64,000 bases of DNA from Planctomycetota bacterium (GTDB lineage Bacteria; Planctomycetota; Uabimicrobiia; Uabimicrobiales; Uabimicrobiaceae). Location: positions 1 through 64,000 of the forward strand of contig JAJDCR010000022.1 of assembly GCA_029260735.1 (NCBI GenBank), given 5' to 3'. The notes below the pieces were generated by a model, which saw nothing but the letters and a program-made list of their open reading frames with translations, did no database searches and was not told where the DNA came from. The translations under genes were made by a program, and so were the position numbers. Below are positions 42,796 to 51,601 of the stretch, in pieces; position 1 is the stretch's first letter, and every line of letters begins with the position of its first letter.

Positions 42796-42831
42796 ATAAG
42801 CCCATGGGCTTTATTCTAAAAAATTTTTTTA
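42796..42831 (+). terminator. Possible terminator before recR
   Basis: The palindrome aagcccatgggctt (42799-42812) is followed by seven T at 42824-42830. The stem is short and the T-tract is displaced by about 12 bases, so efficiency is doubtful. Confidence 0.4.
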
Positions 42832-42854
42832 GGGCTATTTCTTTTTAGAAAAAT

Positions 42855-43469
42855 ATGGTTTACACAAAATCACTACAAACACTCATTAAAGAATTTTCCA
42901 GTCTACCAGGAATTGGTAGTAAAACCGCCGAAAGATTGGGTTTTCATATTCTTAAGGTGGGAAAAGAAGACGCTCTTGCTTTAGCTCAAGCAATTATTGA
43001 TGTTAAGGAAAATATTCGTCATTGCGAAAAATGTTTTAATATTGCGGATAGTCGTATCTGTAAAGTTTGCCTAGATGTTCGACGCAACCCTAAGATCGTT
43101 TGCGTTGTAGAGCAAGTAAAAGACCTGCTTGCTTTAGAAAAAACAGGAAGCTTCTCCGGAGTTTATCACGTTCTCTTAGGAAGGTTGGCCCCTCTTGAAA
43201 ACCAGAATGCGGAAGATACTACATTAGAACATCTAATTAAGAGAGTTCAATTAAGCCAAGAGTCGGAAACTCCGATCGAAGAAGTCATCATTGCAACTAA
43301 TCCCAATATCGAAGGGGATACAACTGCCCTGTTTATTCAAGAAAAACTTCAAAAGTACCCTCTACAGGTTTCTCGCATTGCTCGTGGTATTCCCAGTGGG
43401 GGTAGCATTGAGTTTGCTAACCAGGCGATGTTAACAGATGCTCTTACGGGAAGACAAGCTATAAAATAA
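42855..43469 (+). CDS. recR: Recombination protein RecR
   Basis: RecR acts with RecO and RecF in loading RecA at gaps. The 204-residue product has the helix-hairpin-helix SLPGIGSKTAERLGFHIL (about 16-33), a four-cysteine zinc finger (CEKCFNIADSRICKVC, about 57-72) and a Toprim domain beginning KIVCVVEQVKDLLALE, with VIIATNPNIEGDTTALFI and RIARGIPSGGSIEFANQ. Length is normal. rpoN follows 18 bases later, so the two are likely co-transcribed. RecO, RecF and DnaX are not in the window. Confidence 0.96.
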   Translation: MVYTKSLQTLIKEFSSLPGIGSKTAERLGFHILKVGKEDALALAQAIIDVKENIRHCEKCFNIADSRICKVCLDVRRNPKIVCVVEQVKDLLALEKTGSFSGVYHVLLGRLAPLENQNAEDTTLEHLIKRVQLSQESETPIEEVIIATNPNIEGDTTALFIQEKLQKYPLQVSRIARGIPSGGSIEFANQAMLTDALTGRQAIK

Positions 43470-43487
43470 AACGGAAGGAAATAGATT

Positions 43488-44960
43488 ATGTCCATGCGCA
43501 TGGAACATAGTATGAATGTCAGTACAAAGCTCTCCCACGAGTTGCGTATGGCACCCCATATCATTCAGTCTATTGAAATTCTGACTTTACCTGCTTTGGA
43601 ACTGCACAACTTTATCCAAGAACAACTTGCCGAAAATCCAGTTTTAGAAACTATTGAACCTATTGTCGAAGAAACAAATGGTAGTGAGAGTAATAAAAAC
43701 GATGAGCAAGAACCCAAAGAAGAAAAGCAAATGGACGAAGAAAGTCTCAATAGCTTTGAAAATTTGGAATCCTCTGATCTCAAAGAGTACTTTTCGGAAG
43801 ATACTTACATTGCTAAAAAAACAAACTATAGCGAAGAAAGAGACAAGAAGTTCGAGGCCATGCAAAACACTGCAGCTCGTCCTATGTCCCTTTCAGACTA
43901 TTTATATCAGCAATTTCAGCTTTTTGATTTATCAGAAAAAGTGGAAAAAGCCGGGGAATACATCATCTATAACATAGATGCAATGGGGTACTTACGTTAC
44001 CCATTAGAAGAGATTATTAAGCCTATTCAAGAGGAAGTTAGTATAGAAGATGCCGAAGAAGCTCTTCGCTATGTGCAGAATTTAGAGCCCACAGGAGTAG
44101 GGGCACGTAGTATGGAGGAATGTCTTCTCCTGCAATTAGATGAAGATAGCCCTGATTATGCTTCCCAAAAGCTAATTATCAGTAAATATCTCACGGACAT
44201 ATACAATAACAAATATCCTAAAGTGGCGAAAGATACGGGAAAAAGCATTGAGGAAATCAAAAGTATTGTAAAATCTTTGCAAAAGTTAAATCCAAAGCCT
44301 GGATCAGAATACTCGGCGGAAGAAACTCACGTCATCTTGCCAGATTTAGTTGTCGATTTTATTGATGGAGACTATGTTATTCGTATGGAGGAAGATTATA
44401 TTCCGCAACTTTGCGTCAGCAACCTCTATCGAAGTTATCTGGAAGAAAAAAACAAAGACCGTAAAACAAAAAACTACATCAAAAAAAAGATGGAGTCAGC
44501 CAACTGGGTTATCGATGCTATTCGGCAAAGACAGAGAACGCTTTACCGCGTAGCCAGCGAAATCATCAAACACCAAAGAGACTTTCTAGACCATGGATTG
44601 AGTCACTTACATCCTCTCAAAATGGAAGATGTTGCTAATACTCTTGAAATCAGTGTATCTACAGTTAGCCGCGCTGTTATAGAAAAATACATCCAAACTG
44701 CACGGGGTATTTTCCCTCTTCGATTTTTCTTCACGGGAGGAATCGATAAAAGAGGAAGCGAAGAAAAAAGCGAATCAAGAGTTAGTGTCAAACATCGTAT
44801 CAGCGAAATTGTTATCAACGAAGATAAATCCAATCCTCTTTCCGACGAAGATATCGCCGAAAAACTCAAAGCCGTCGGCTTAGATATTGCTCGTCGTACG
44901 ATCACCAAATATCGTAAGGCTCTTAAGATTCCATCATCACGACAACGTAAAGTTTATTAG
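43488..44960 (+). CDS. rpoN: RNA polymerase sigma-54 factor
   Basis: A full-length sigma-54 of 490 residues. Region I is MSTKLSHELRMAPHIIQSIEIL-like (seen here as LSHELRMAPHIIQSIEILTL, about 12-31). An acidic, Asn/Glu-rich region II follows (about 60-115). Then come the core-binding domain (LEPTGVGARSMEECLLLQL), the HTH region (MEDVANTLEISVSTVSRAV) and the RpoN box ARRTITKYRKALKIPSS at the very end (about 470-487). It directs RNA polymerase to -24/-12 promoters with activators such as the NtrC-type protein at 32265. Its start is near a purine-rich acggaaggaaat. It is likely expressed with recR. Confidence 0.96.
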   Translation: MSMRMEHSMNVSTKLSHELRMAPHIIQSIEILTLPALELHNFIQEQLAENPVLETIEPIVEETNGSESNKNDEQEPKEEKQMDEESLNSFENLESSDLKEYFSEDTYIAKKTNYSEERDKKFEAMQNTAARPMSLSDYLYQQFQLFDLSEKVEKAGEYIIYNIDAMGYLRYPLEEIIKPIQEEVSIEDAEEALRYVQNLEPTGVGARSMEECLLLQLDEDSPDYASQKLIISKYLTDIYNNKYPKVAKDTGKSIEEIKSIVKSLQKLNPKPGSEYSAEETHVILPDLVVDFIDGDYVIRMEEDYIPQLCVSNLYRSYLEEKNKDRKTKNYIKKKMESANWVIDAIRQRQRTLYRVASEIIKHQRDFLDHGLSHLHPLKMEDVANTLEISVSTVSRAVIEKYIQTARGIFPLRFFFTGGIDKRGSEEKSESRVSVKHRISEIVINEDKSNPLSDEDIAEKLKAVGLDIARRTITKYRKALKIPSSRQRKVY

Positions 44961-44976
44961 AAGATTACACGTTGCA

Positions 44977-45001
44977 GGCGAAGACAAGACTTGTCTTCGC
45001 C
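44977..45001. other. Perfect 12-bp-arm hairpin between rpoN and sbcC
   Basis: The sequence ggcgaagacaag-a-cttgtcttcgcc has no T-tract behind it. It may be a factor-dependent terminator, an RNA-processing site or a protein-binding palindrome. Confidence 0.5.
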
Positions 45002-45057
45002 TTGCCATTTAGCAAATCTTTCATTTCCTCCCCACCATCATCTCTGGAGCTCATATT

Positions 45058-48000
45058 GTGAGAGTACTAAAACTTCAAATGGAAGGCTTCACTTGCTACC
45101 AAAAGCCCGTTGAAATCGATTTTTCCAACCTTGAACTCTTTGCGATAACAGGAGCTACCGGCTCGGGAAAAAGTTCTATTATTGATGCTGTCACCTTCAG
45201 TTTGTATGGGAAAGTTCCTCGAGTAGCCACAGACGTCAATAGTCTAATTTCCCAAGGCTACAACCGAATGAATGTTCTCTTAGAGTTCGTCATTGGAGAG
45301 CAAAAATACAAAGTAGCTCGGCGTATGCAGCAAAAAAGAGGCTCTCAGGCTATTCTTGACCAAGAGATTAATGATTCCTGGGAAGGAGTCGCTTCTGGCA
45401 TTCGCCAAGTGAATCAAAAAATAATTGAGATCATAGGTCTTGACTATGAATCTTTTATTCGGTGTATTATTCTTCCACAAGGAGATTTTCAAAAACTTCT
45501 TCAAGATGCCAAGGGCCGACAAGATATCCTCACTCGTCTTCTAAACCTGGAAATTTTAGGAAATATGCAAAAGCTAGCCAGTAAAAAGCTAGATCAACTG
45601 CAACAAAAAGAGAAACAAATTGAAATCCGTTTGGAGACAGAGTTTTCTCATACTCAAGTAGAAACTTTGGAAGAGCAACAAGAAAGATACCAGAATCTAC
45701 AAAAAGAAATTGAAAGGTACGAAGAGGAGCTTAAGACATGGCAAGTCAGACAAAAAGAGCTCTTTGAAATAATCAGCCTCCAAGAAAACATTCAACAGAG
45801 CAAACAACAATATGATAAGCTCTTACCTCAGCATAAGCAAAATCTCCAACTTCGAGAAAAAATAGATGCTGCCAAGGATGTTCTTCCTCTACTTCCTCGA
45901 ATGGAAATGCTCAGCTCTTCTCAACAAAAACATCACCGCTTTATCCAAGAGCAAGAGAAACTTGAGTTCAAAATCAAAAATACCCAAGAAAATTTTGACC
46001 AAGCGCAAGAAGAGGTTGAAAAAACAGAAAAAGAGTTAGAAAAACTACCAGAGTTAGAAAAAGAAAAGCAAAAACTCCAGAAAATGATTCATTTGCAAAA
46101 TCAACTGGAAAAGCAACAACAAGAACACCAAGAGAGAGAAAAGAACTATCGGCGAGATAAAAATAGAAAAATGCAAGCCGAGAAAAAACTAGAACAAATT
46201 TGTAAACAAAAAGAAAGCAGCGAGAAAGATTTTCAGGAAATTAGTTCTGCTCTAGAGGAACATAAGACTAGTCTAGATAAACTCCATCGTTTTTGGAAAA
46301 TGAAGCACTTTGGCCCTATCTTAGAAGAAAGTTTAGAAAATTGTCACAAAAGAGAAAAAACGGCTTTCTCTAAGAAAAAATTGATGGAAGAAAAAGAAGC
46401 TGATGCCCAAAAAGCAAATAAAAAACATGAACAATGCCAAGAGCAAACAGAAAAAATACAAAAAGAAATGGCAGCAGCAGGAGTAAAAGAAACTCTACAA
46501 AATAAGCACCATCAATGGGAACAAGCTCATCGGCTTCATAAACAAGGGGAAGAACTAAAGAACGAAATAGAGAAGCGGGAAGAAAAATGGGAAAAAAATG
46601 AGGAAGCTCTTCGTGAATTAAATGAAGAGAAGAAAAAAACTCTTCAAAAAGAAAAAGAACTTCTCAAAGCGAAAAAACAAATCGAAAGTAAAGAAGAGAA
46701 AAAGAAAACTCTTCAAAAAGAAATAGCTCCTCTTTTTGAAATTCTTCAACAAAAAGAAAAAAATCTCCAAGAAAACCAAGAAAAACAAGAGAGTTTGCGA
46801 GAAAAAGAAAAGAAAAACGAACAAGAGCTAAGCAAAATCCAAACCAAATTTCAGCAAGCGCAAAAAAAACGGGATAAACAAATCATCGTTTTTGAAAAAG
46901 ATAAGTCCCTGTGGCTAGAGGCTTACACAAAAAACTTAGCCCACTCTCTGCAAGCTCACCTCAAAAAAGGGGAAGACTGCCCTGTTTGCCAACAAAAAGT
47001 AAAAAAAGTTCCCAGCACTAGTCCACAAAAAGAAAAACCCGTCCAAGAGCTAAAGCAAAAGCTAGAAGCAAGCGAGCAAAAGCTCAGTGAATTCAAGCAA
47101 GAGCTCACGCAGTATGAAAGCCAAGCTCGAACCCAAGAGCAAATCATCTCTGAATTTCAAAAGGAAAGCAAAGAACGAGAGCAAGAAATCACAGTTCAAG
47201 AAAAAGAAATTGAAAAGCTAACTAAGGAACTGGATATTTTACTTCCTGGGCGCGGAAAAACCACTTCTCGTGTGGAAAAACTCCAGAGAGAAATAGAAGA
47301 AATTCCTAAAGCTAAAGAAATTATTTCCCAAGATTTATCCGAAAAACAGCGGCTAGTTCATGAGCAAAACATAGAAGAAAAAAATCTCCAAGAACGTCAG
47401 AGCGAACAAAAAGCTGAACTTTCTAAACAAAAAGAAAGTCATCAAAAAATTTCCGATGAAATTAAGACTTTAACAGGAGAAGAGCATTTTTCCGAAAAAG
47501 AACTGATTCTAGTGCAGCAACAAATTCAGAAGGTAGAAAAGCTAGAAAAAGAACTTCAAAAAATAGAAAAAGAGCTCATTGAATACAAACTTGACAAAGA
47601 AATTTCTGAGCAAAAAAATGAAAATGCCCAGCAAGAGTGGAAAGCCGCTCACCAAGAACACCAAGAGATCAAAGAAGCTTGGCAAGAAAAACGTTGCCAA
47701 CTACGTGAAAAACTAGAGCTAAAGGTCGAAAATATCGAAGCGGCTCTAGAAAAAGGTGTTGAGCAATACGAAAAAGTTCAGCAAGAACAAGAGTACCTAG
47801 AGAAAAAGCACCAAGAACGGGCAAACGAAATCCAGAAGTTAGAATTAGAACAAATCCAAGAAAAATCAACAAAAAAAGAAATTGATCACTCTTTAAAAGA
47901 GCAAGAAAAAAAAGTAAAAACCCTTCAGCTAGAAAACCAAGACTTAGCGACCGAGATTTTTTCTGTTACACGCGGAGAAAATCCTCAGTTGATAGCCTCG

Positions 48001-49023
48001 CGAGTCGAACAAAAGAAAAAGAATATCCAAGAAGAGCATCATCGTATTCGAGAGAAATATTTGGTTTTGGAAGAGAGCCTAAAAGGGCAAAACGAGGATT
48101 TAAAAAAACAAAAGAGAGAATCTAATCGCCTTCTTATTGAAATAGAGGAGACTCAAGCAGAGCTAAGTCGGGAAATCGAAGAGCGAGGCTACCAATCTTT
48201 TAGCGAAATTGAAAAAGTGAAAGCTTCTCCTACCACCATTGCAAAGTGGGAAGAAAGCGTCTCTCAAAGCCACCAACAACTCCAAGAGCTCGAAGCACGT
48301 CTTCACTATCTAGAGGAACAACTTCAAGGGCGTCAGGCAAAACGTCATGATTTACAACGCTTAGAAGGACAAATTTTACTACGCCAAAAAGACATTGCTA
48401 AAAAAACAGAAGACCGTGGCGCCTTACGCACAATGATTCATACCTTAGAAAAAAATCTCCAGGAAGTTGATAAAATCCAAAAAGAATACAAAAGAGTTTG
48501 TCAAGAGGGGGCCATTATTAAACAACTCTCTCTCGACCTTAGAGCCAATCGTTTTCCAACTTTTGTCCTCGACCAAGCTCTCCAAACTCTGGCTGAAGAT
48601 GGAAGTATTCAGTTCGAACTTCTCTCCTCTGGTCGCTACGCTTTTACTATAGAAAAAAGAGAGTTTTGTGTTATCGATCGCTGGAATAACGATGAAATTC
48701 GCCCTTCAAAAACCCTAAGCGGAGGAGAAACTTTCCTCGCCTCCCTTTCCCTAGCAATCGCTTTAGCTGAACGGATCTATCAACTAGGACACCGCATGGG
48801 GAGCAATTGTGCTTTAGAAAGTCTATTTCTCGACGAAGGTTTTGGAAGCCTTGATGAGGAACACTTAGACATTGTGGTCAAAGCACTGAATAATCTTCAA
48901 GGGACAGGAAGAACTATCGGAATTATCAGTCACCTAACCGCTTTAAACAACTATTTGCCCGTACGAATTGTTGTCGAAAAAAATAGAGAAGGAGCTCAAA
49001 TCCATAGAGAAGGTATGCTTTAA
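45058..49023 (+). CDS. sbcC: SbcC-like DNA repair ATPase
   Basis: SbcC is the SMC-like ATPase subunit of the SbcCD (Mre11-Rad50 type) nuclease that opens hairpins and processes DNA ends. The 1321-residue product has N-terminal Walker A (TGATGSGKSSIIDAV, about 32-46) and two long coiled coils rich in Gln, Lys and Glu. The zinc hook CPVCQQ is in mid-protein (about 641-646). The C-terminal signature LSGGETFLASLSLAIALAER and Walker B ALESLFLDEGFGSLDE complete the ATPase. It is longer than the usual roughly 1050 residues because of the coiled coils. The nuclease partner gene sbcD is not adjacent. It starts at GTG after ggagctcatatt. Confidence 0.92.
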   Translation: MRVLKLQMEGFTCYQKPVEIDFSNLELFAITGATGSGKSSIIDAVTFSLYGKVPRVATDVNSLISQGYNRMNVLLEFVIGEQKYKVARRMQQKRGSQAILDQEINDSWEGVASGIRQVNQKIIEIIGLDYESFIRCIILPQGDFQKLLQDAKGRQDILTRLLNLEILGNMQKLASKKLDQLQQKEKQIEIRLETEFSHTQVETLEEQQERYQNLQKEIERYEEELKTWQVRQKELFEIISLQENIQQSKQQYDKLLPQHKQNLQLREKIDAAKDVLPLLPRMEMLSSSQQKHHRFIQEQEKLEFKIKNTQENFDQAQEEVEKTEKELEKLPELEKEKQKLQKMIHLQNQLEKQQQEHQEREKNYRRDKNRKMQAEKKLEQICKQKESSEKDFQEISSALEEHKTSLDKLHRFWKMKHFGPILEESLENCHKREKTAFSKKKLMEEKEADAQKANKKHEQCQEQTEKIQKEMAAAGVKETLQNKHHQWEQAHRLHKQGEELKNEIEKREEKWEKNEEALRELNEEKKKTLQKEKELLKAKKQIESKEEKKKTLQKEIAPLFEILQQKEKNLQENQEKQESLREKEKKNEQELSKIQTKFQQAQKKRDKQIIVFEKDKSLWLEAYTKNLAHSLQAHLKKGEDCPVCQQKVKKVPSTSPQKEKPVQELKQKLEASEQKLSEFKQELTQYESQARTQEQIISEFQKESKEREQEITVQEKEIEKLTKELDILLPGRGKTTSRVEKLQREIEEIPKAKEIISQDLSEKQRLVHEQNIEEKNLQERQSEQKAELSKQKESHQKISDEIKTLTGEEHFSEKELILVQQQIQKVEKLEKELQKIEKELIEYKLDKEISEQKNENAQQEWKAAHQEHQEIKEAWQEKRCQLREKLELKVENIEAALEKGVEQYEKVQQEQEYLEKKHQERANEIQKLELEQIQEKSTKKEIDHSLKEQEKKVKTLQLENQDLATEIFSVTRGENPQLIASRVEQKKKNIQEEHHRIREKYLVLEESLKGQNEDLKKQKRESNRLLIEIEETQAELSREIEERGYQSFSEIEKVKASPTTIAKWEESVSQSHQQLQELEARLHYLEEQLQGRQAKRHDLQRLEGQILLRQKDIAKKTEDRGALRTMIHTLEKNLQEVDKIQKEYKRVCQEGAIIKQLSLDLRANRFPTFVLDQALQTLAEDGSIQFELLSSGRYAFTIEKREFCVIDRWNNDEIRPSKTLSGGETFLASLSLAIALAERIYQLGHRMGSNCALESLFLDEGFGSLDEEHLDIVVKALNNLQGTGRTIGIISHLTALNNYLPVRIVVEKNREGAQIHREGML

Positions 49024-49053
49024 GGGAAAAAGTTTTGCTAGGGAGGAAAACAA

Positions 49054-50055
49054 ATGAACGAAAACACTATCATTAATTTTGCTTGTCCCCATTGTCAAAA
49101 ATTGACTAAGTTCTACCTAGGCCAAAAACCTTTTGGCCGAACAAAGAAATGTAAAAAATGCCACCAGAATTTTTTATTAGACGATAGTTCCGTCGTCTCC
49201 GAAAAACCTTCTCTGGAAAGTATTACCTCAATTCTTCCACTGGAAAGACCTGCCAACGATCTTCCATTAGAAACATCTGTCAACTACGATTTAGAGGCCT
49301 CAATAGCCGACTTTATCCTTATGGAAGAGAGCCCTGCTGCCCCAATGCAAAACATGGAAGAGGGGTCTGCCTCAAATGAAGAAAGTAATCCTCTTCCCAA
49401 AAAAAACTTAGTCCAAAAAATAATTCTCGCCTTAGGCAAATCCCTGAAATCTATATGTCAAAATATTCTTGCTATTATTATGAATGTCCGAGTTATTTCA
49501 ATATCTCTGGCTTTAGTTCTTTTTGGAATATACGTTTACCAAGAAAACGAAAAAAGAGAGTTACTTCGAGAATATGTAAAAGAAAAATATCACATCGATA
49601 AATATAACAATTACAGTCCTCAAGGCTACTATCCTGGCAAACCAGAAGGAAAAGTCCTTGTCATTGAATACAACATGGACAAGAACACCTTTCAAATTGA
49701 GGACACTACTTTTTCGTTACCCAGCCACCTAAGCCCCAAGAATCCCGAAGAAATAGGTATCGTTGTTTTTCTATACAAGTCTTCTGAGTACAAATGGATT
49801 CAGAAAAAAAGCACATCGACAAAAGTCCAAAACAATTATGAAGAATCGACCACATACTTCAGCGAAATAGAGTATTACGAACATACCTATAAGATGTTCA
49901 TGGTCGACAAAAAAACGGAAGCTCTTATTGGTGAAGGAATCTCTCACGGAAAACCTCCAAGAAAACCCACCCAAGGAGAAAAACCCCACTGCTATCCTTC
50001 AAAAGACGCAGTTTCTAATTTTATCAATAGGTTCACCCACTTCAAAGACTCTTGA
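49054..50055 (+). CDS. Zinc-ribbon membrane protein of unknown function
   Basis: The N-terminus has a zinc ribbon (CPHCQKLTKFYL, then KKCKKCHQNF; residues about 10-36). A variable acidic linker (about 45-125) and a single membrane helix (about 147-166, VRVISISLALVLFGIYVY) follow, then a C-terminal domain of about 165 residues outside the membrane (YYPGKPEGKVLVIEYNM, EIGIVVFLYKSSEYKW). Zinc-ribbon-TM proteins of this kind are common in planctomycete-like genomes, and their function is unknown. It starts 30 bases behind sbcC with taggga as ribosome binding site. Confidence 0.75.
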   Translation: MNENTIINFACPHCQKLTKFYLGQKPFGRTKKCKKCHQNFLLDDSSVVSEKPSLESITSILPLERPANDLPLETSVNYDLEASIADFILMEESPAAPMQNMEEGSASNEESNPLPKKNLVQKIILALGKSLKSICQNILAIIMNVRVISISLALVLFGIYVYQENEKRELLREYVKEKYHIDKYNNYSPQGYYPGKPEGKVLVIEYNMDKNTFQIEDTTFSLPSHLSPKNPEEIGIVVFLYKSSEYKWIQKKSTSTKVQNNYEESTTYFSEIEYYEHTYKMFMVDKKTEALIGEGISHGKPPRKPTQGEKPHCYPSKDAVSNFINRFTHFKDS

Positions 50056-50092
50056 TTCGGTTGTTGAATAAATATTTTTTTTCGAGTAAAAT

Positions 50093-50201
50093 AGGGCGTG
50101 TCCTCATTCAGTTTTCTTACAATGTGTTGGGCGATTAGAAATCCAATTCTTGATCCTAGCTGTAATTCCATAACGTGCTGGGCTCAATGAGAACACGCCC
50201 T
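50093..50201. repeat. MITE-like element with agggcgtgt ends
   Basis: Inverted ends agggcgtgtcctcatt (50093-50108) and aatgagaacacgccct (50186-50201) differ at one position. The interior of 77 bases has no coding potential. Short non-autonomous elements with such ends are usually mobilised in trans. Possible relatives are at 37653 and near 63950. Confidence 0.6.
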
Positions 50202-50271
50202 CATAAATAAAAAAAGAAAAATCGTAAAAATAAAATTATTCATCTTCCCAATTCACAAAAGAGGCTTCATT

Positions 50272-50868
50272 ATGTTGCACTATTTTACCGCGCTTATCTT
50301 AGTGTCTACCTTTCTCTTGGCTAGTCCGATTTCCGAAAGTTTCTCAGGACTATCTAACCCCGATCATCTAGTCGACTTTGGAGCAAATCAATTCGGAAGC
50401 TTTACGACCATTACTGATCAATTTAGCGGGCAAGGGGTTACCTTTGAAGGAACTCGTTACTTTACCACAACAAGCTCCAATAATCTTGTCGGTGGATTTT
50501 TAACCCGAGAAAGTCCTAGCCCCATTTTGCGCATCACATTCGCTAACCAAGCAGAAGCCGCTACTTTTGTTTATCATGGCATCGGAAACTTGGGCCCATC
50601 GATTTTCCAAGCCCTCTTACATGGGGAAATCGTCGAATCATTTTCTCTCGTTGCCAACCAATCTCAATCCAACAATTTTTATGGGTTCAGTAATATCATT
50701 TTTGATGAAATCATCGTCTTTCACCAAGGTGATTTCAACATGGACACCCTGGCTTTCAACGATTCAGACGTCATCATCGATCCACCAGCCCCCAGTGTAC
50801 CTGAGCCAGCAACTTGGTTTTTAGGAGGTCTCGGGTTATTGTTTGGCTTACATTGGCGAAAGAAATAA
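50272..50868 (+). CDS. PEP-CTERM sorted extracellular protein
   Basis: The 198-residue product begins with a signal peptide (about 1-20, LHYFTALILVSTFLLASP) and ends with a PEP-CTERM signal: SVPEPATWFLGGLGLLFGL, then a basic HWRKK. The middle is beta-rich and Ser/Asn/Phe-rich (TTITDQFSGQGVTFEGTRYF), as in other secreted PEP-CTERM proteins. Exosortase processing is expected but no exosortase is encoded in the window. aggctt precedes the ATG. It shares its signal type, but little of its middle, with the protein at 14102. Confidence 0.8.
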   Translation: MLHYFTALILVSTFLLASPISESFSGLSNPDHLVDFGANQFGSFTTITDQFSGQGVTFEGTRYFTTTSSNNLVGGFLTRESPSPILRITFANQAEAATFVYHGIGNLGPSIFQALLHGEIVESFSLVANQSQSNNFYGFSNIIFDEIIVFHQGDFNMDTLAFNDSDVIIDPPAPSVPEPATWFLGGLGLLFGLHWRKK

Positions 50869-50932
50869 TTCTAGCCGTGACCAAGATTAAATCGGTCACA
50901 GTTACGATCACGAACACAGAGAGGTTTTCTTT

Positions 50933-51592
50933 ATGGTAAAAAGAGTTTTCATCAATAAGGTTATTGAAACTCTAAAAGAAGAGGTTAAGGACTATGATGT
51001 TCCCGTTGTAAAGTTAATGCAAGTGCAAAATGACAATCCCTTTCGGATTTTAGTGGCAACCATTCTTTCAGCTCGGACAAATGACAGTACTACAGCAGAA
51101 GTCTGCGAGCGATTATTTCAAAAAATTCACAGAGCGGAGGATTTCCAAAAGCTATCTCCTGAAAAAATTGCCGAGCTTATTTATCCCGTCGGATTCTATA
51201 AAAATAAAGCCCAATATCTGAAACAGCTCCCTGTGGTCTTGCAAGATAAATTTGGAGGTATCATTCCTCAAACAGTAGAGGAGCTAACTGAGCTCCCTGG
51301 AGTGGGCCGAAAAACGGCAAATCTAGTTGTCGCCTTAGCCTTTGACAAACCAGCTATTTGCGTAGATATTCATGTCCATCGAATCATCAATCGCCTAGGC
51401 TACCTCCAAACAAAAACTCCTCTCGAAACAGAAATGCAACTACGAAAGAAACTTGCTCGAAAACACTGGATTAGCATCAACACTATTTTTGTTGCTTTTG
51501 GTCAAAATCTCTGTCGTCCGATCTCTCCTCACTGTAGTATTTGTCCGATAAAAAAGTATTGCCACCAGGTTGGTGTCGAACAACAAAGATAA
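50933..51592 (+). CDS. nth: Endonuclease III
   Basis: This 219-residue protein is an endonuclease III, a bifunctional DNA glycosylase/AP lyase that removes oxidised pyrimidines. It shows the helix-hairpin-helix ELPGVGRKTANLVVALAF with the catalytic Lys (about 119-136), the catalytic Asp in CVDIHVHRIINRLG, and four cysteines for a [4Fe-4S] cluster at the end (CRPISPHCSICPIKKYC, about 194-210). Length is normal. The gene starts 64 bases after the PEP-CTERM gene and ends nine bases before the DUF819 gene, so the latter is probably expressed with it. Confidence 0.94.
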   Translation: MVKRVFINKVIETLKEEVKDYDVPVVKLMQVQNDNPFRILVATILSARTNDSTTAEVCERLFQKIHRAEDFQKLSPEKIAELIYPVGFYKNKAQYLKQLPVVLQDKFGGIIPQTVEELTELPGVGRKTANLVVALAFDKPAICVDIHVHRIINRLGYLQTKTPLETEMQLRKKLARKHWISINTIFVAFGQNLCRPISPHCSICPIKKYCHQVGVEQQR

Positions 51593-51601
51593 GGAAAATT
51601 C

